DNA of 64,000 nucleotides, from NCBI GenBank assembly GCA_024400635.1, contig JAKSMI010000007.1, forward strand, positions 24,303-88,302, written 5' to 3'. Made by a program: the position numbers and the translations under genes. The notes under the pieces are model-generated. The model was not told the origin of the DNA and ran no database searches. It worked only from the letters and a program-made list of their open reading frames with translations. Shown in pieces: positions 7,854-16,023 of the stretch; positions within the stretch are counted from its first letter, which is position 1; every line of letters starts with the position of its first letter. Origin of the DNA: Bacteroidales bacterium (GTDB taxonomy: Bacteria > Bacteroidota > Bacteroidia > Bacteroidales > WCHB1-69).

Positions 7854-8879
7854 TCAAATCAGTGAGAAATTATCATTTACCAACTCGCTTTTCCGGCGAA
7901 TTACAACATCATCATACATCAGCATAAGAATATCATCATCATACTGGCCGATGATGCTCTCGTTCTCGATACCGTTCATATTATTCCAAATCAGGGGGAA
8001 GAAATCCACACCAGCTCCATAGGCATGAAGATATGCACCACCGAAACGAGGATTTACCTCAGAGAGAAGATACTCGCCATCCCTGATGAAGAAGTCCATA
8101 TCAAGAGGACCACAGAACTTGAAGGCAAGAGCAATCTTCTCTATGAATGCGAATAGTTTAGGATCTTTGTAAGAGATTGTCTTGCTGGCACCACCGATAC
8201 GGATCTCAATCTTACGCTTGGAGAAGGCTGCCACGGCTTTGTGACTGATAGCATCTACGTACACGTCTGCATCACAGTCGCCACCGGCCATCAACTCCTG
8301 GATTATGTAGTCGTGCTCACCACTGAACCAGTCGCTCTTCGCCTGTTCCATAGTATAAACCTTGTGAGCACCTACACTACCACTACCGCAAATAGGCTTC
8401 ATAAATACAGGGAAACCAATCTCGCCATCCTCAATAGCCTTCACGAACTCATCCCAATCGTGGAATGTCAAAGGCGTAGGGATGCCCTTAGACTTGCAGT
8501 ACTTGAACATCTCATACTTATCAAAGCAGCAACGGGCTGTGATGTCATCAGCGGGACAAAGAGGCAAAACACCAGCCTCAAGGAATCGGTCACGATTGCG
8601 TGATAGCACTTCAATTTCAGGATCTATCAGTGTTGTTATTGCCCTTACATTATTATCCTTGCATATATTGATTACGGTATCAATATAATCGGGAGCATCT
8701 ATCCGAGGGACAACATATTCCTTCGAAGCAAAAGCCAATGCCGGTGCTGTCGCATTATTGTCAGTTGCTACAATTCTGCATTTATCACCAATTGATTCCT
8801 GGGCATTTCGAAGCAGCCGACCACGTCGGCCACAACTACAAAATAAAAAACTATTCATTTTACCGTTATTATTTTTCAT
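7854..8879 (-). CDS. Carbamoyl-phosphate-synthase-like ATP-grasp ligase
   Basis: A 341-residue ATP-grasp enzyme. The N-terminal pre-ATP-grasp domain has FCSCGRRGRLLRNAQ. The ATP-binding part has DKYEMFKYCKSKGIPTP, FPVFMKPICGSGSVGAHKV and YIIQELMAGGDCDADVYV. Metal ligands are in LDMDFFIRDGEYLLSEVNPR. The family ligates an acid to an amine through an acyl phosphate. The substrate cannot be read from sequence, but the cluster of such enzymes suggests amino acid or amide decoration of the polysaccharide. The start overlaps the end of the PLP-enzyme gene by eleven bases. Confidence 0.85.
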   Translation of the reverse strand: MKNNNGKMNSFLFCSCGRRGRLLRNAQESIGDKCRIVATDNNATAPALAFASKEYVVPRIDAPDYIDTVINICKDNNVRAITTLIDPEIEVLSRNRDRFLEAGVLPLCPADDITARCCFDKYEMFKYCKSKGIPTPLTFHDWDEFVKAIEDGEIGFPVFMKPICGSGSVGAHKVYTMEQAKSDWFSGEHDYIIQELMAGGDCDADVYVDAISHKAVAAFSKRKIEIRIGGASKTISYKDPKLFAFIEKIALAFKFCGPLDMDFFIRDGEYLLSEVNPRFGGAYLHAYGAGVDFFPLIWNNMNGIENESIIGQYDDDILMLMYDDVVIRRKSELVNDNFSLI

Positions 8880-9831
8880 TTATATATCTGCAATTATTCT
8901 TAAAAAACAATGGTGTCCCTCCTGTATGGATAAAGAGGATACGCTTCCCCTTGATATTGTTCTTCTTTAGATAATCTTGCATCCCATAAAAAGCCTTGCC
9001 GGTATAAGTCGCATCCAAATTTATACCGTTTTTAGCGAATTGATGCTTAATCATATCCATAACCTCTTTGCTATATGTACCATATCCATCGCACCTATAA
9101 TCGCCCAAAATAGTATAGTCCTTTTCTGAGATATTGCTGGCAATACTGGAATCGTAAGCCTGAAGTGACTGCCTCATTATTTCCTTAGCGCGAGACACTT
9201 CCCGAGCTATCGTAATACCATATAGCCGCTTTCTATATCCGCCGACAACATTTTCTATAATCAGGCCGCTCATTGATGTTCCGGTGGCAAGAGTAATGAA
9301 AATATAATCAAAGTTCACATCATTTTCGTCTTCGAAACGCACTATTTGTTTCAGAACATTCCGATAAGAATCAGTGCCTCTTACTCCATGCCCACCTCCG
9401 TAAATAAAATATGGCTTATGTTCTTTTTTGTATGCGGAGATAACTTCATCTATAGTATGCGAAACTGCATTCACGGAGCATTTGACAATCCTCGCACCAA
9501 GGAATGAAACCAATTCACTATTCGGTGTCTGTACATAATTTTCTTCAGGAGATACAATAACGCATTGCAAACCATATCTTGAAGCCATATTGGCAATCAC
9601 TCGGCATAGATTGGAGCTGCTGGCTCCGTATGTCACCACTACATCATACCCTCCTTCAATTATTTCCTTAAAATAACTTGCGGCAATACGGCATTTGTTG
9701 CCTCCAAAAGAAAACGGAATTGCTTCTTCCTTTTTAATATATAAGTCATTGGAGTCATCACTGATTTTCACTATTGGCGTATCATAGTTCTGAATCCAAT
9801 CAAGTTCTTCAATTATATCACTTTTTTTCAT
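8869..9831 (-). CDS. PLP-dependent enzyme of the ACC deaminase / D-cysteine desulfhydrase type
   Basis: A fold-type II PLP enzyme of about 320 residues. The PLP Lys is in SFGGNKCRIA, and the phosphate-binding loop is in the TLATGTSMSGL region. VVTYGASSSNLCRVIANMA and LFIHTGGTPLFF are typical of 1-aminocyclopropane-1-carboxylate deaminase and D-cysteine desulfhydrase relatives. I chose the ATG at 9831 (MKKSDIIEEL) because longer starts overlap the sugar transferase deeply. In a capsule locus it may make or consume an amino acid used by the neighbouring ATP-grasp ligases; that link is inference. Confidence 0.75.
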   Translation of the reverse strand: MKKSDIIEELDWIQNYDTPIVKISDDSNDLYIKKEEAIPFSFGGNKCRIAASYFKEIIEGGYDVVVTYGASSSNLCRVIANMASRYGLQCVIVSPEENYVQTPNSELVSFLGARIVKCSVNAVSHTIDEVISAYKKEHKPYFIYGGGHGVRGTDSYRNVLKQIVRFEDENDVNFDYIFITLATGTSMSGLIIENVVGGYRKRLYGITIAREVSRAKEIMRQSLQAYDSSIASNISEKDYTILGDYRCDGYGTYSKEVMDMIKHQFAKNGINLDATYTGKAFYGMQDYLKKNNIKGKRILFIHTGGTPLFFKNNCRYINEK

Positions 9832-10477
9832 TATTCGCAGCCTGCTTAATTCTATAGACGTCAAAATCATCCATAAATCCCGGTTCAACAACTCCTTCGG
9901 ATTTTATGATATTTTTTATAGTCATAAAGACAATTTTCAGATCCATTATGAATGAAACGTTATTCACATATTCAATATCGTATTTGAACCTTTGTTCCCA
10001 AGATCTCAAAGAATTGCGACCATGAAGCTGAGCCCATCCTGTCATTCCCGGACGGACATCATGTCTATGAGACTCCTCTTCTGTATAATATGGCAAATAC
10101 TTTACAAGCAGCGGCCTCGGGCCTATTAACGCCATATCGCCCTTAAGGATATTGATGAGCTGTGGCAGTTCGTCAATGGAAGTGGAGCGCACAAAACGGC
10201 CTACCTTCGTCAGACGTTGAGCATCCGGCAGCAGCTTCCCTTCCGCATCCCTCTCGTCCGTCATACTCTTGAACTTGATAACTTTGAAAATCTTCTCATT
10301 CTTCCCGGGACGGTCCTGGGTGAAGAAGATGCCCTTGAAGCCGTTCTTGTTGGCAAAGAACAGCAGCACCATCGTTGCAACGAACAATGGCGAGAGCAAT
10401 ATCAACGCCATCAGTGCCCCAAGAAAACCGATGGGGCGCTTGATGAGGCGGATGTATAATTTCTGTTGTGTGGTCAT
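9818..10477 (-). CDS. Initiating sugar-1-phosphate transferase (PglC/WcaJ type)
   Basis: Transfers a sugar phosphate to undecaprenyl phosphate, the first step of repeat-unit assembly. A membrane hairpin (LGALMALILLSPLFVATMVLLFF) precedes the catalytic domain with FFTQDRPGKNEKIFKVIKFK, SMTDERD, RSTSIDELPQLINILKGDM and IGPRPLL, then RPGMTGWAQLHGRN. The length is that of the short PglC-like class. The ATG at 10477 (MTTQQKLYIRL) is preferred because upstream in-frame codons (MATITMTIV) come from a CGTTATCG repeat. It lies near the 3' end of the operon, far from wza/wzc. Confidence 0.88.
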   Translation of the reverse strand: MTTQQKLYIRLIKRPIGFLGALMALILLSPLFVATMVLLFFANKNGFKGIFFTQDRPGKNEKIFKVIKFKSMTDERDAEGKLLPDAQRLTKVGRFVRSTSIDELPQLINILKGDMALIGPRPLLVKYLPYYTEEESHRHDVRPGMTGWAQLHGRNSLRSWEQRFKYDIEYVNNVSFIMDLKIVFMTIKNIIKSEGVVEPGFMDDFDVYRIKQAANNEKK

Positions 10478-10481
10478 TACT

Positions 10482-10576
10482 ATGGTCATCGTTATCGTAG
10501 CCAAAGGCGTATCGTTATCGTACGAAGTTTCGTTTTCGTTGGCGAAGCCCCCTCTAACCCCTAACCTCTAACCTCT
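10482..10576. repeat. ATCGTTATCG and AACCTCT repeat cluster
   Basis: Two ATCGTTATCG units (10487-10520), a GTTTCGTTTTCGTT stretch and the tandem CTCTAACCCCTAACCTCTAACC (10554-10576) separate the sugar transferase from a glycosyltransferase remnant. The same repeat types occur at the broken hydrolase gene near 3.2-3.8 kb. Confidence 0.65.
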
Positions 10577-10852
10577 TTGCTGAAACGGCAAAAGTATTCG
10601 GACACACCTCCACCTTCGCCGGATTTACCTTCGGATTATGCTCAATCACGTATTTTACATTGGCGGGACTCATACATCCAATCCAGTCGCTGATTCGGTA
10701 GAGTCCTTCTCTTTCCTGCGGAACGACCGATAAAGAAATCCCTTGGGACCGGATTTGGAAAGCATTTCGCGGAACTTCCTCAAAAAATCAGTATGCATGC
10801 CCCCGGCATTGATGTCAGTCACAGGGGACATTGTAAGGTAAAGTAAGTTCAT
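10554..10852 (-). pseudogene. Family 4 glycosyltransferase (WbuB-like) remnant
   Basis: The ATG at 10852 reads MNLLYLTMSPVTDINAGGMH then TDFLRKFRE, the typical start of WbuB-like glycosyltransferases. After a large internal deletion and a frame change the sequence reads LYRISDWIGCMSPANVKYVI then EHNPKVNPAKVEVCPNTF, from the middle of the same family. It then runs into AACCTCT repeats and stops. The donor-binding domain is absent. The start overlaps the stop of the upstream remnant by four bases, so this was once a normal operon junction. Confidence 0.8.
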
Positions 10853-11127
10853 ATTGTAGTTTTCGATATTGCATTCCACCCGCATCTGATAAGGCAGGCA
10901 AGGTTGCTCTCCTTAGCGAAAGCCTTGAACTTCCATCCATTGCGGAAAAGTATATTGTAGGCCATATTCAGGTGGCCGTTCTTGAATCGTTTCTTTTGAC
11001 CAAGAGAAAGAATATCGTCCAACATCCGTTGGTCGTTTTTTTTCAGTTCGGTCGATGGCTCTTTGCAGACGTATTTCACCACTCTTGTCATCGATACCGC
11101 AAACTCCCGCATCCCGAAGGTCTCCAA
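10849..11127 (-). pseudogene. C-terminal remnant of an unrecognised locus gene
   Basis: About 90 codons ending KNGHLNMAYNILFRNGWKFK then AFAKESNLACLIRCGWNAIS. The ATGA overlap with the next glycosyltransferase start shows this is a genuine gene end. Its upstream part is replaced by the abiE cassette (junction near 11090-11130, after ERGFLKHW of the toxin). The family is not recognised; it was probably another sugar-modifying enzyme. Confidence 0.4.
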
Positions 11128-11972
11128 TGTTTTAGAAATCCTCTCTCTAAGCTCTCAGCTATAAGCTGAAAATCCCTCTTCCCGTGCATCTCCTCCACAA
11201 GCCGCTCATACACCAGCTGCCAAGCCTGCAATGGGTCAAACTCGACCTCCGGACGGAGCAGGGGTTGAACGTCTTCCAGAAACTCCTCATCCTGCATCTT
11301 CAACTCCATATTCTGCACAAACTCCTTGTACGATGGCGCACGTTCTGCCACAAACTCGATATACTTGCGGTAGCACTCCAATATTTTCTCCGCATCCAGC
11401 TCCTGCGTGCTCAATGCCAGATACAAGTCGAACAGGTCGCGTCCCTTCTTCCTTTGATAAAGCGCACGAAGTTTCGTCCCCACCAATTCCTCCAAGTGAT
11501 AAGTCGTCAGCTGAGCCTCACCCGTAAACCAGCCGCTCTCCACCTTGAACGGCACCTCCTGCAACCCCATCACATTGAAATGCTCCATACAATTGATCTC
11601 CACCTTCAGGCGAATCTGCTGCACAGGCGGAATCTCTGAATCCACCTTGAACAGCAGCTTGTTGCTATGCCGCTTCTGCTGAGTCGAGCGGTTCGGCAAC
11701 CATCCCAGCACCTTCCCCAACCTGAACATAATCGGCTTGATAGGCCCCGGTTTAATCTGCACAAGATCGATATCCTCACTATACCTTGCCTGCGGATGCA
11801 GGAACAACTTATGCAGAGCCGTACCTCCTCGGAACGCAAGATTTTCCCGCAGGAACTCATCACTGAAAATACTCACAAGGGCTCTACAGATAATCAAATC
11901 CTACTCCACCATCTCGTTTTTCGACCATGGTGCCATTTCGCTCCATTCTCTGATAAATGATTCCTGTATCAT
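11088..11972 (-). pseudogene. AbiEii-type nucleotidyltransferase toxin with premature amber stop
   Basis: AbiEii is the toxin of a type IV toxin-antitoxin and phage abortive infection system. Motifs are FRGGTALHKLFL and RYSEDIDLV (the DxD of the nucleotidyltransferase) and the later ELVGTKLRALYQRKKGRDLFDLY. The natural ATG at 11972 overlaps the antitoxin stop (ATGA) and reads MIQESFIREWSEMAPWSKNE then MVE. An in-frame TAG at 11901-11903 follows, where relatives have Gln (VEQDLII), and the frame continues with DLIICRALVSIF. A single CAG to TAG change explains it. Restart at a TTG is conceivable. The C-terminus runs into foreign sequence after FLKHW. Confidence 0.85.
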
Positions 11973-12790
11973 ATTTCGTCTATGTCAATTTCCTTATTAA
12001 CAACCACTTTCCAGCGTTCATCCACTGGCATACCTTCCTCAATAGGAGTAGATGCCTTCAACGCCGTCTTGCGGAATTTCAATCCACCATTCTTGCACAA
12101 AGCATACAATTCATCCGCAACCGACTCATACTCCAGCAGAGACAGAATATGCCCAAACCGTTGTATTACAGCCGCAGGAAAACACCTCAGCAGAGGCAAA
12201 CTCTTGTCATCCAGAGCCACTACATCCATCAACTCATAAAGCACCTCCGCCACACGACTCAAGCCGCCTACCTTTCTTTCCTGTTGCACCAAATCCAAAG
12301 CAGTCATCAATGGCGAGGAAACTTGGATATAGCCAGATTGCGTCCTTACTTGTTGTACAAATTCCGAGGCAATGTCGTTCTTCTGGATGAAATCTATTTT
12401 GGTTCCCTTCTTCCTCACATTTCTTAAGGTGGCACCATCGGCCATAACAAAATACGTCATCGACTGCTGATGCGAAGCTCCATGCAAGGCTGCCGCAGAC
12501 AACAGACTTACATAATAATTTCTGCCAAGGAAATGCATCAACCGATCGATATAGAAATGCTCAGGCACCACACCTCTCAGTCGATACTCCATCGACACGA
12601 TAACATAAAAATTCTTCCAGGGGGAGATTATCCTTTTTGAGGAAACCAAGCGGGACAACGACACCTCTAAAGAATGCTCCTTCGCATCGGGAAAGATTTT
12701 CTGCACATCTTCCTTTGTAAAGAAGTAGCGCCCCCTCATTTCTTGAGCATCAATCCATTCGGAACAGCTGCTATATTCACCGTTATTCAT
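11969..12790 (-). CDS. AbiEi-type antitoxin
   Basis: A 273-residue protein with an N-terminal winged helix (YFFTKEDVQKIFPDAKEHSL, then SRLVSSKRIISP) that in this family binds the operon promoter. The AbiEi body follows: YYVSLLSAAALHGASHQQ, KKGTKIDFIQKND, SSPLMTALDLVQQERKVGGL. Its stop overlaps the toxin start by four bases, the usual abiE arrangement. It is intact although the toxin is interrupted. The leader carries the promoter repeat at 12810-12919, which may contain its own operator. Confidence 0.85.
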   Translation of the reverse strand: MNNGEYSSCSEWIDAQEMRGRYFFTKEDVQKIFPDAKEHSLEVSLSRLVSSKRIISPWKNFYVIVSMEYRLRGVVPEHFYIDRLMHFLGRNYYVSLLSAAALHGASHQQSMTYFVMADGATLRNVRKKGTKIDFIQKNDIASEFVQQVRTQSGYIQVSSPLMTALDLVQQERKVGGLSRVAEVLYELMDVVALDDKSLPLLRCFPAAVIQRFGHILSLLEYESVADELYALCKNGGLKFRKTALKASTPIEEGMPVDERWKVVVNKEIDIDEI

Positions 12791-12809
12791 AACATCAAAC
12801 TTGCGATTC

Positions 12810-12919
12810 TATACAAATTATGTAGAGTTCTGCGATTTCGCTGCAAAATTACAACTTTTCCCCGACCCAGAAGGTGATTTCTGGAATTTTCTTTACACAT
12901 TAACGATTCTTAACCTTAA
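12810..12919 (-). repeat. Promoter-bearing repeat, copy B, in front of abiEi
   Basis: Gap-free counterpart of 3081-3190. On the minus strand TAATTTTGCAGCG contains a TAnnTTTG -7 box (12844-12851), 54 bases before the abiEi ATG. The -33 position reads CTTCTG in both copies, not TTTG. Its left half follows directly on the deacetylase stop through AACCCTAAACC-type repeats. Confidence 0.65.
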
Positions 12920-12921
12920 CC

Positions 12922-13800
12922 CTAAACCTCCACCACTTTCGCCTTGTTCCACTCAATTGTCTTATCCGCCTCTTCCAGATTTACATAGTCGAAGGCACGC
13001 ACAAGGTTGCACATCTTGTTGAATGCGCCACCGCTGCCAATGCTTCCTTTTATCATTCTGACAAAACGGTTTTTGAATGTCCCAGTCTGCTTGAAATAAC
13101 TTTCGTATGCTTCTTTGGTCATCATCTTGTACGGATGGTGCTCAAGGTCGTTGATATGGAAATAGGTCATCACATAGTCGGATGACTTCATGTTTTTGTT
13201 GATGAAGCCAAGTGGAAAGAATCTGAAATACCCACCTCCGGAATAGGCTATCTGATGACCTGCCAATGTGGTGAGTGAGACGGGAAACTCTTTTAATGTG
13301 GCATTGCCAATCTTTACTAAGCAAGGCTTGTCGGCCGGGAATCCGGCAAAGCCGCCGAAGTCGCGAACTGCAGGATAGATAGACGCATCTCTTTCTATTC
13401 CACATTCTGCCAGCACCTCAAATGCCCACTTGTTCTTCTTGCCAATGGAGAATGCCGGAGCGCGAAAACTCTTCACTTTCTTACTAACCACGTCTTCAAG
13501 CGACTTAAGGGCACTTTCGGTATCCAATTTAAGTTCTTCTGGACTAAGTTTACTCAACCAAGCGTGTTCGTTAGAGTGGCAACCTATTTCGTGCCCTTTA
13601 TCAGCTATTTTTTTGACCACATGAGGAAATTCTCTTGCCAAACCACCCACACAGAAAAAGGTCGCTTTCAGCTGTTTTTCATCAAGCAAATCCAGAATTC
13701 GGCTCAAATAATCGTCAAACGTTTGGTATTCACTATCTTGAAAAATACCTTTTTCTTTTTTTAAATACCACTCCTCGATATCAAAGGTAAGGATGTTCAT
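12922..13800 (-). CDS. Polysaccharide deacetylase (NodB domain)
   Basis: Removes acetyl groups from N-acetyl sugars. The NodB metal motifs are visible: MNILTFDIEEWY (catalytic Asp), GHEIGCHSNEH (the HxxxH metal pair), SFRAPAFSI, and DYVMTYFHINDLE near the C-terminus. The 292-residue length with the IEEWY start resembles the exopolysaccharide-associated (DUF3473-like) subgroup. The C-terminus ends KVVEV and stops within an AACCCTAAACC repeat, as do two broken genes nearby, so the last residues may not be native. The ATG overlaps the acyltransferase stop by four bases. Confidence 0.85.
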   Translation of the reverse strand: MNILTFDIEEWYLKKEKGIFQDSEYQTFDDYLSRILDLLDEKQLKATFFCVGGLAREFPHVVKKIADKGHEIGCHSNEHAWLSKLSPEELKLDTESALKSLEDVVSKKVKSFRAPAFSIGKKNKWAFEVLAECGIERDASIYPAVRDFGGFAGFPADKPCLVKIGNATLKEFPVSLTTLAGHQIAYSGGGYFRFFPLGFINKNMKSSDYVMTYFHINDLEHHPYKMMTKEAYESYFKQTGTFKNRFVRMIKGSIGSGGAFNKMCNLVRAFDYVNLEEADKTIEWNKAKVVEV

Positions 13801-14867
13801 CGTAAAAATTTAATTTTTGAAGAATGCCTGACTATATCAATGGCGACCATTACCCCGGTCACTATTATCATTGTCAACAAGAATGGCACAATGCTGTTAC
13901 AAGAGTTTGTCCATATATCCATTTGGCTGATTCCCATCATTCTTGAATAGAAGACAATGATTACGCCTTTAATGGGGACATTCAATGCCATTGCATCAAA
14001 TGAATTACGGCCGAACCATTTTAAATAACTGTATGTTTTGCCAAAATATTTATGAACCTTATCTGAACCTTCGAGCAATAAAGAAGTAATAATAACGGCG
14101 GCTGAGCCCGCTATTGCCCTAAAATAGAAAGCCGGAATACTCTCGCCATAATAACTGTGCCCCATAGAAATCTTTGGATTATGGAAACAAGAATATGCAA
14201 GATATACTGTAATTGCTACTGCAATTAATAAAAATGCCGGTTTTTTCTTATTTACAAAATCAAAAGTTTCTTTGTGCCCACAATATTTTACAAATACATT
14301 CCCGAGGCATAAATATGGGAGTGCCATCAGCCCCGTGTCCATATTCCAAGGAAGAGAAGACCACGAGGATCCCAGATACTTTACAAGCACGATATTCAAT
14401 GCCGCCAAAGAAAAGCACACGGCGACGTTCAGCCATGCCGGAAACTTTGATATAAAATAATACAGACACTGTACACCCATCAGGCAAGGTACAAACCATA
14501 GGGCGGTATTATGTACGAGATAGTCCTGAGAGCCCTGAGCGATAAGTGTCTGAAGCAGCGGCATCCAAATACTTTCAACTTCATTATGGCTAACAGTATT
14601 ATATAATACCCATATCAACCATGTCGCCACAGAGAATATGGCGTACGGCACAAATAGGGTTTTAAGTTTATGGGCAAAAAATCGGCCGAAAGATTTTTGC
14701 CGGTCCGTACGGAACAACATGCCTGATATAATAAAAAACAACGGCATGTGAAAGAAATAGAAATATGTACATAGCGGGCCTGACGAATTGATATGTCCCC
14801 ACACGACACCAATCATTCCAAGTCCCTTCGAGATATCAAGATAATCTAATCTTTTAACGTTCTCCAT
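13797..14867 (-). CDS. Acyltransferase family 3 membrane O-acetyltransferase
   Basis: A 356-residue integral membrane protein with about ten segments. The family signature is at the N-terminus: RLDYLDISKGLGMIGVVWGH with the catalytic His, then FYFFHMPLFFIISGMLF. It probably O-acetylates the repeat unit at the membrane. It overlaps the preceding ATP-grasp gene by 14 bases and is followed by the deacetylase with an ATGA junction. The gene has no long homopolymer, unlike the two other acyltransferases of the locus. Confidence 0.85.
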   Translation of the reverse strand: MENVKRLDYLDISKGLGMIGVVWGHINSSGPLCTYFYFFHMPLFFIISGMLFRTDRQKSFGRFFAHKLKTLFVPYAIFSVATWLIWVLYNTVSHNEVESIWMPLLQTLIAQGSQDYLVHNTALWFVPCLMGVQCLYYFISKFPAWLNVAVCFSLAALNIVLVKYLGSSWSSLPWNMDTGLMALPYLCLGNVFVKYCGHKETFDFVNKKKPAFLLIAVAITVYLAYSCFHNPKISMGHSYYGESIPAFYFRAIAGSAAVIITSLLLEGSDKVHKYFGKTYSYLKWFGRNSFDAMALNVPIKGVIIVFYSRMMGISQMDIWTNSCNSIVPFLLTMIIVTGVMVAIDIVRHSSKIKFLR

Positions 14868-16023
14868 AATCGATTTTTGATTTTGCAGTACCTGTTAACA
14901 ATTTCTTAATGTTGTGCCAAGAACCGACAAAGAATGGCATCGGGTCTGTCCAATCACTCATATCCTGGTAATGGATATGCTTACCGATGAACTTGAAATA
15001 TGAAGGTTTCATTTTCCATCTGTTAGGGGATTTCAGAAACCACAGTGTTTCAAATCCTAGATGACGAAGGATTTCTCCTTCTTTATACTCATATTTCTTT
15101 TGAGGAATCCCCAAATACTCATTGGCAATTATTTTGCCCCACCCAATGCCTCCTTCAATTGCACATTTTACGCAGGCTGGAACTCTCGGATTCAATTCCA
15201 TGATCAACAATTCACCGGTATCAGGATCTTCGATCGTATCGAAATCGGCAAATCCCACCCAATTCAAGTCAAGAAGAACGTGGTACAGAATATCGACCAT
15301 TTTATCATTTCTTGCAGATGTGGCGCAACTGCTGCTTCCTCCCTTTTCTGGATACCATCTATATTTATATATGACCGAAGAATTGACCAATTTATGGTTG
15401 GCATTCACATGTAATTGAAATTCGACCTGCGTACCGCCTTGCTTTACATATTTCTGCAAATGGCAATCCCCATACTCTGCCTGAATCGTCGGCAGAGCTT
15501 CAATAAGTTCCTTATATGAATGACATAGAGTCATCCCCCTGGCGCCACAAGTAATATTCGGTTTTATCAGCATTGGATATGGCAAACTGCTCAAATCCGT
15601 ATTATCTATTTCATCTGTTCCGATGGTGAGTGGATGGGGATATTTCTTTTCCCGGCATAAAGCCATTAAAGAATTCTTGTCTGTACCACGCTTGAAATTT
15701 TCGAAGTCCGGCATCTGGAATTTCACCACCTCCAGCAATTCGTATTTGTTTTTACTCAAGAATTCAGCGGATACGTCTCCCATAGGTATAACGGCATCTA
15801 TCTTTTCATGGTCAATGATACTCTTTACCGAATCCAAATAATCCTTACTTGACGCCCTTAGGTTGCAGTAGATAACTTTATCCGCATATCTGGAAGCGTC
15901 GGCATAATTTCCTTTTTCAGCAAACAGGACCACATAGAAGCCTGACAATTTCAGATTCCTCACAATTGCCAGCCCCTGGGTTCCACCACCTAAGACCAGA
16001 ACGTTATTAGAGCACTTCTTCAT
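14854..16023 (-). CDS. ATP-grasp ligase (carbamoyl-phosphate-synthase-like)
   Basis: A 389-residue ATP-grasp enzyme: pre-ATP-grasp VLVLGGGTQGLAIVRNLKLS, then DKNSLMALCREKKYPHPL, YPMLIKPNITCGARGMTLCH, HLQKYVKQGGTQVEFQL and the metal site IEDPDTGELLIMELNPRVPA. It belongs to the amide or peptide bond-forming ATP-grasp enzymes. A 49-codon fragment homologous to its first 45 residues lies upstream at 17177-17326. The substrate is unknown. It overlaps its upstream glycosyltransferase by 17 bases. Confidence 0.85.
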   Translation of the reverse strand: MKKCSNNVLVLGGGTQGLAIVRNLKLSGFYVVLFAEKGNYADASRYADKVIYCNLRASSKDYLDSVKSIIDHEKIDAVIPMGDVSAEFLSKNKYELLEVVKFQMPDFENFKRGTDKNSLMALCREKKYPHPLTIGTDEIDNTDLSSLPYPMLIKPNITCGARGMTLCHSYKELIEALPTIQAEYGDCHLQKYVKQGGTQVEFQLHVNANHKLVNSSVIYKYRWYPEKGGSSSCATSARNDKMVDILYHVLLDLNWVGFADFDTIEDPDTGELLIMELNPRVPACVKCAIEGGIGWGKIIANEYLGIPQKKYEYKEGEILRHLGFETLWFLKSPNRWKMKPSYFKFIGKHIHYQDMSDWTDPMPFFVGSWHNIKKLLTGTAKSKIDYGER

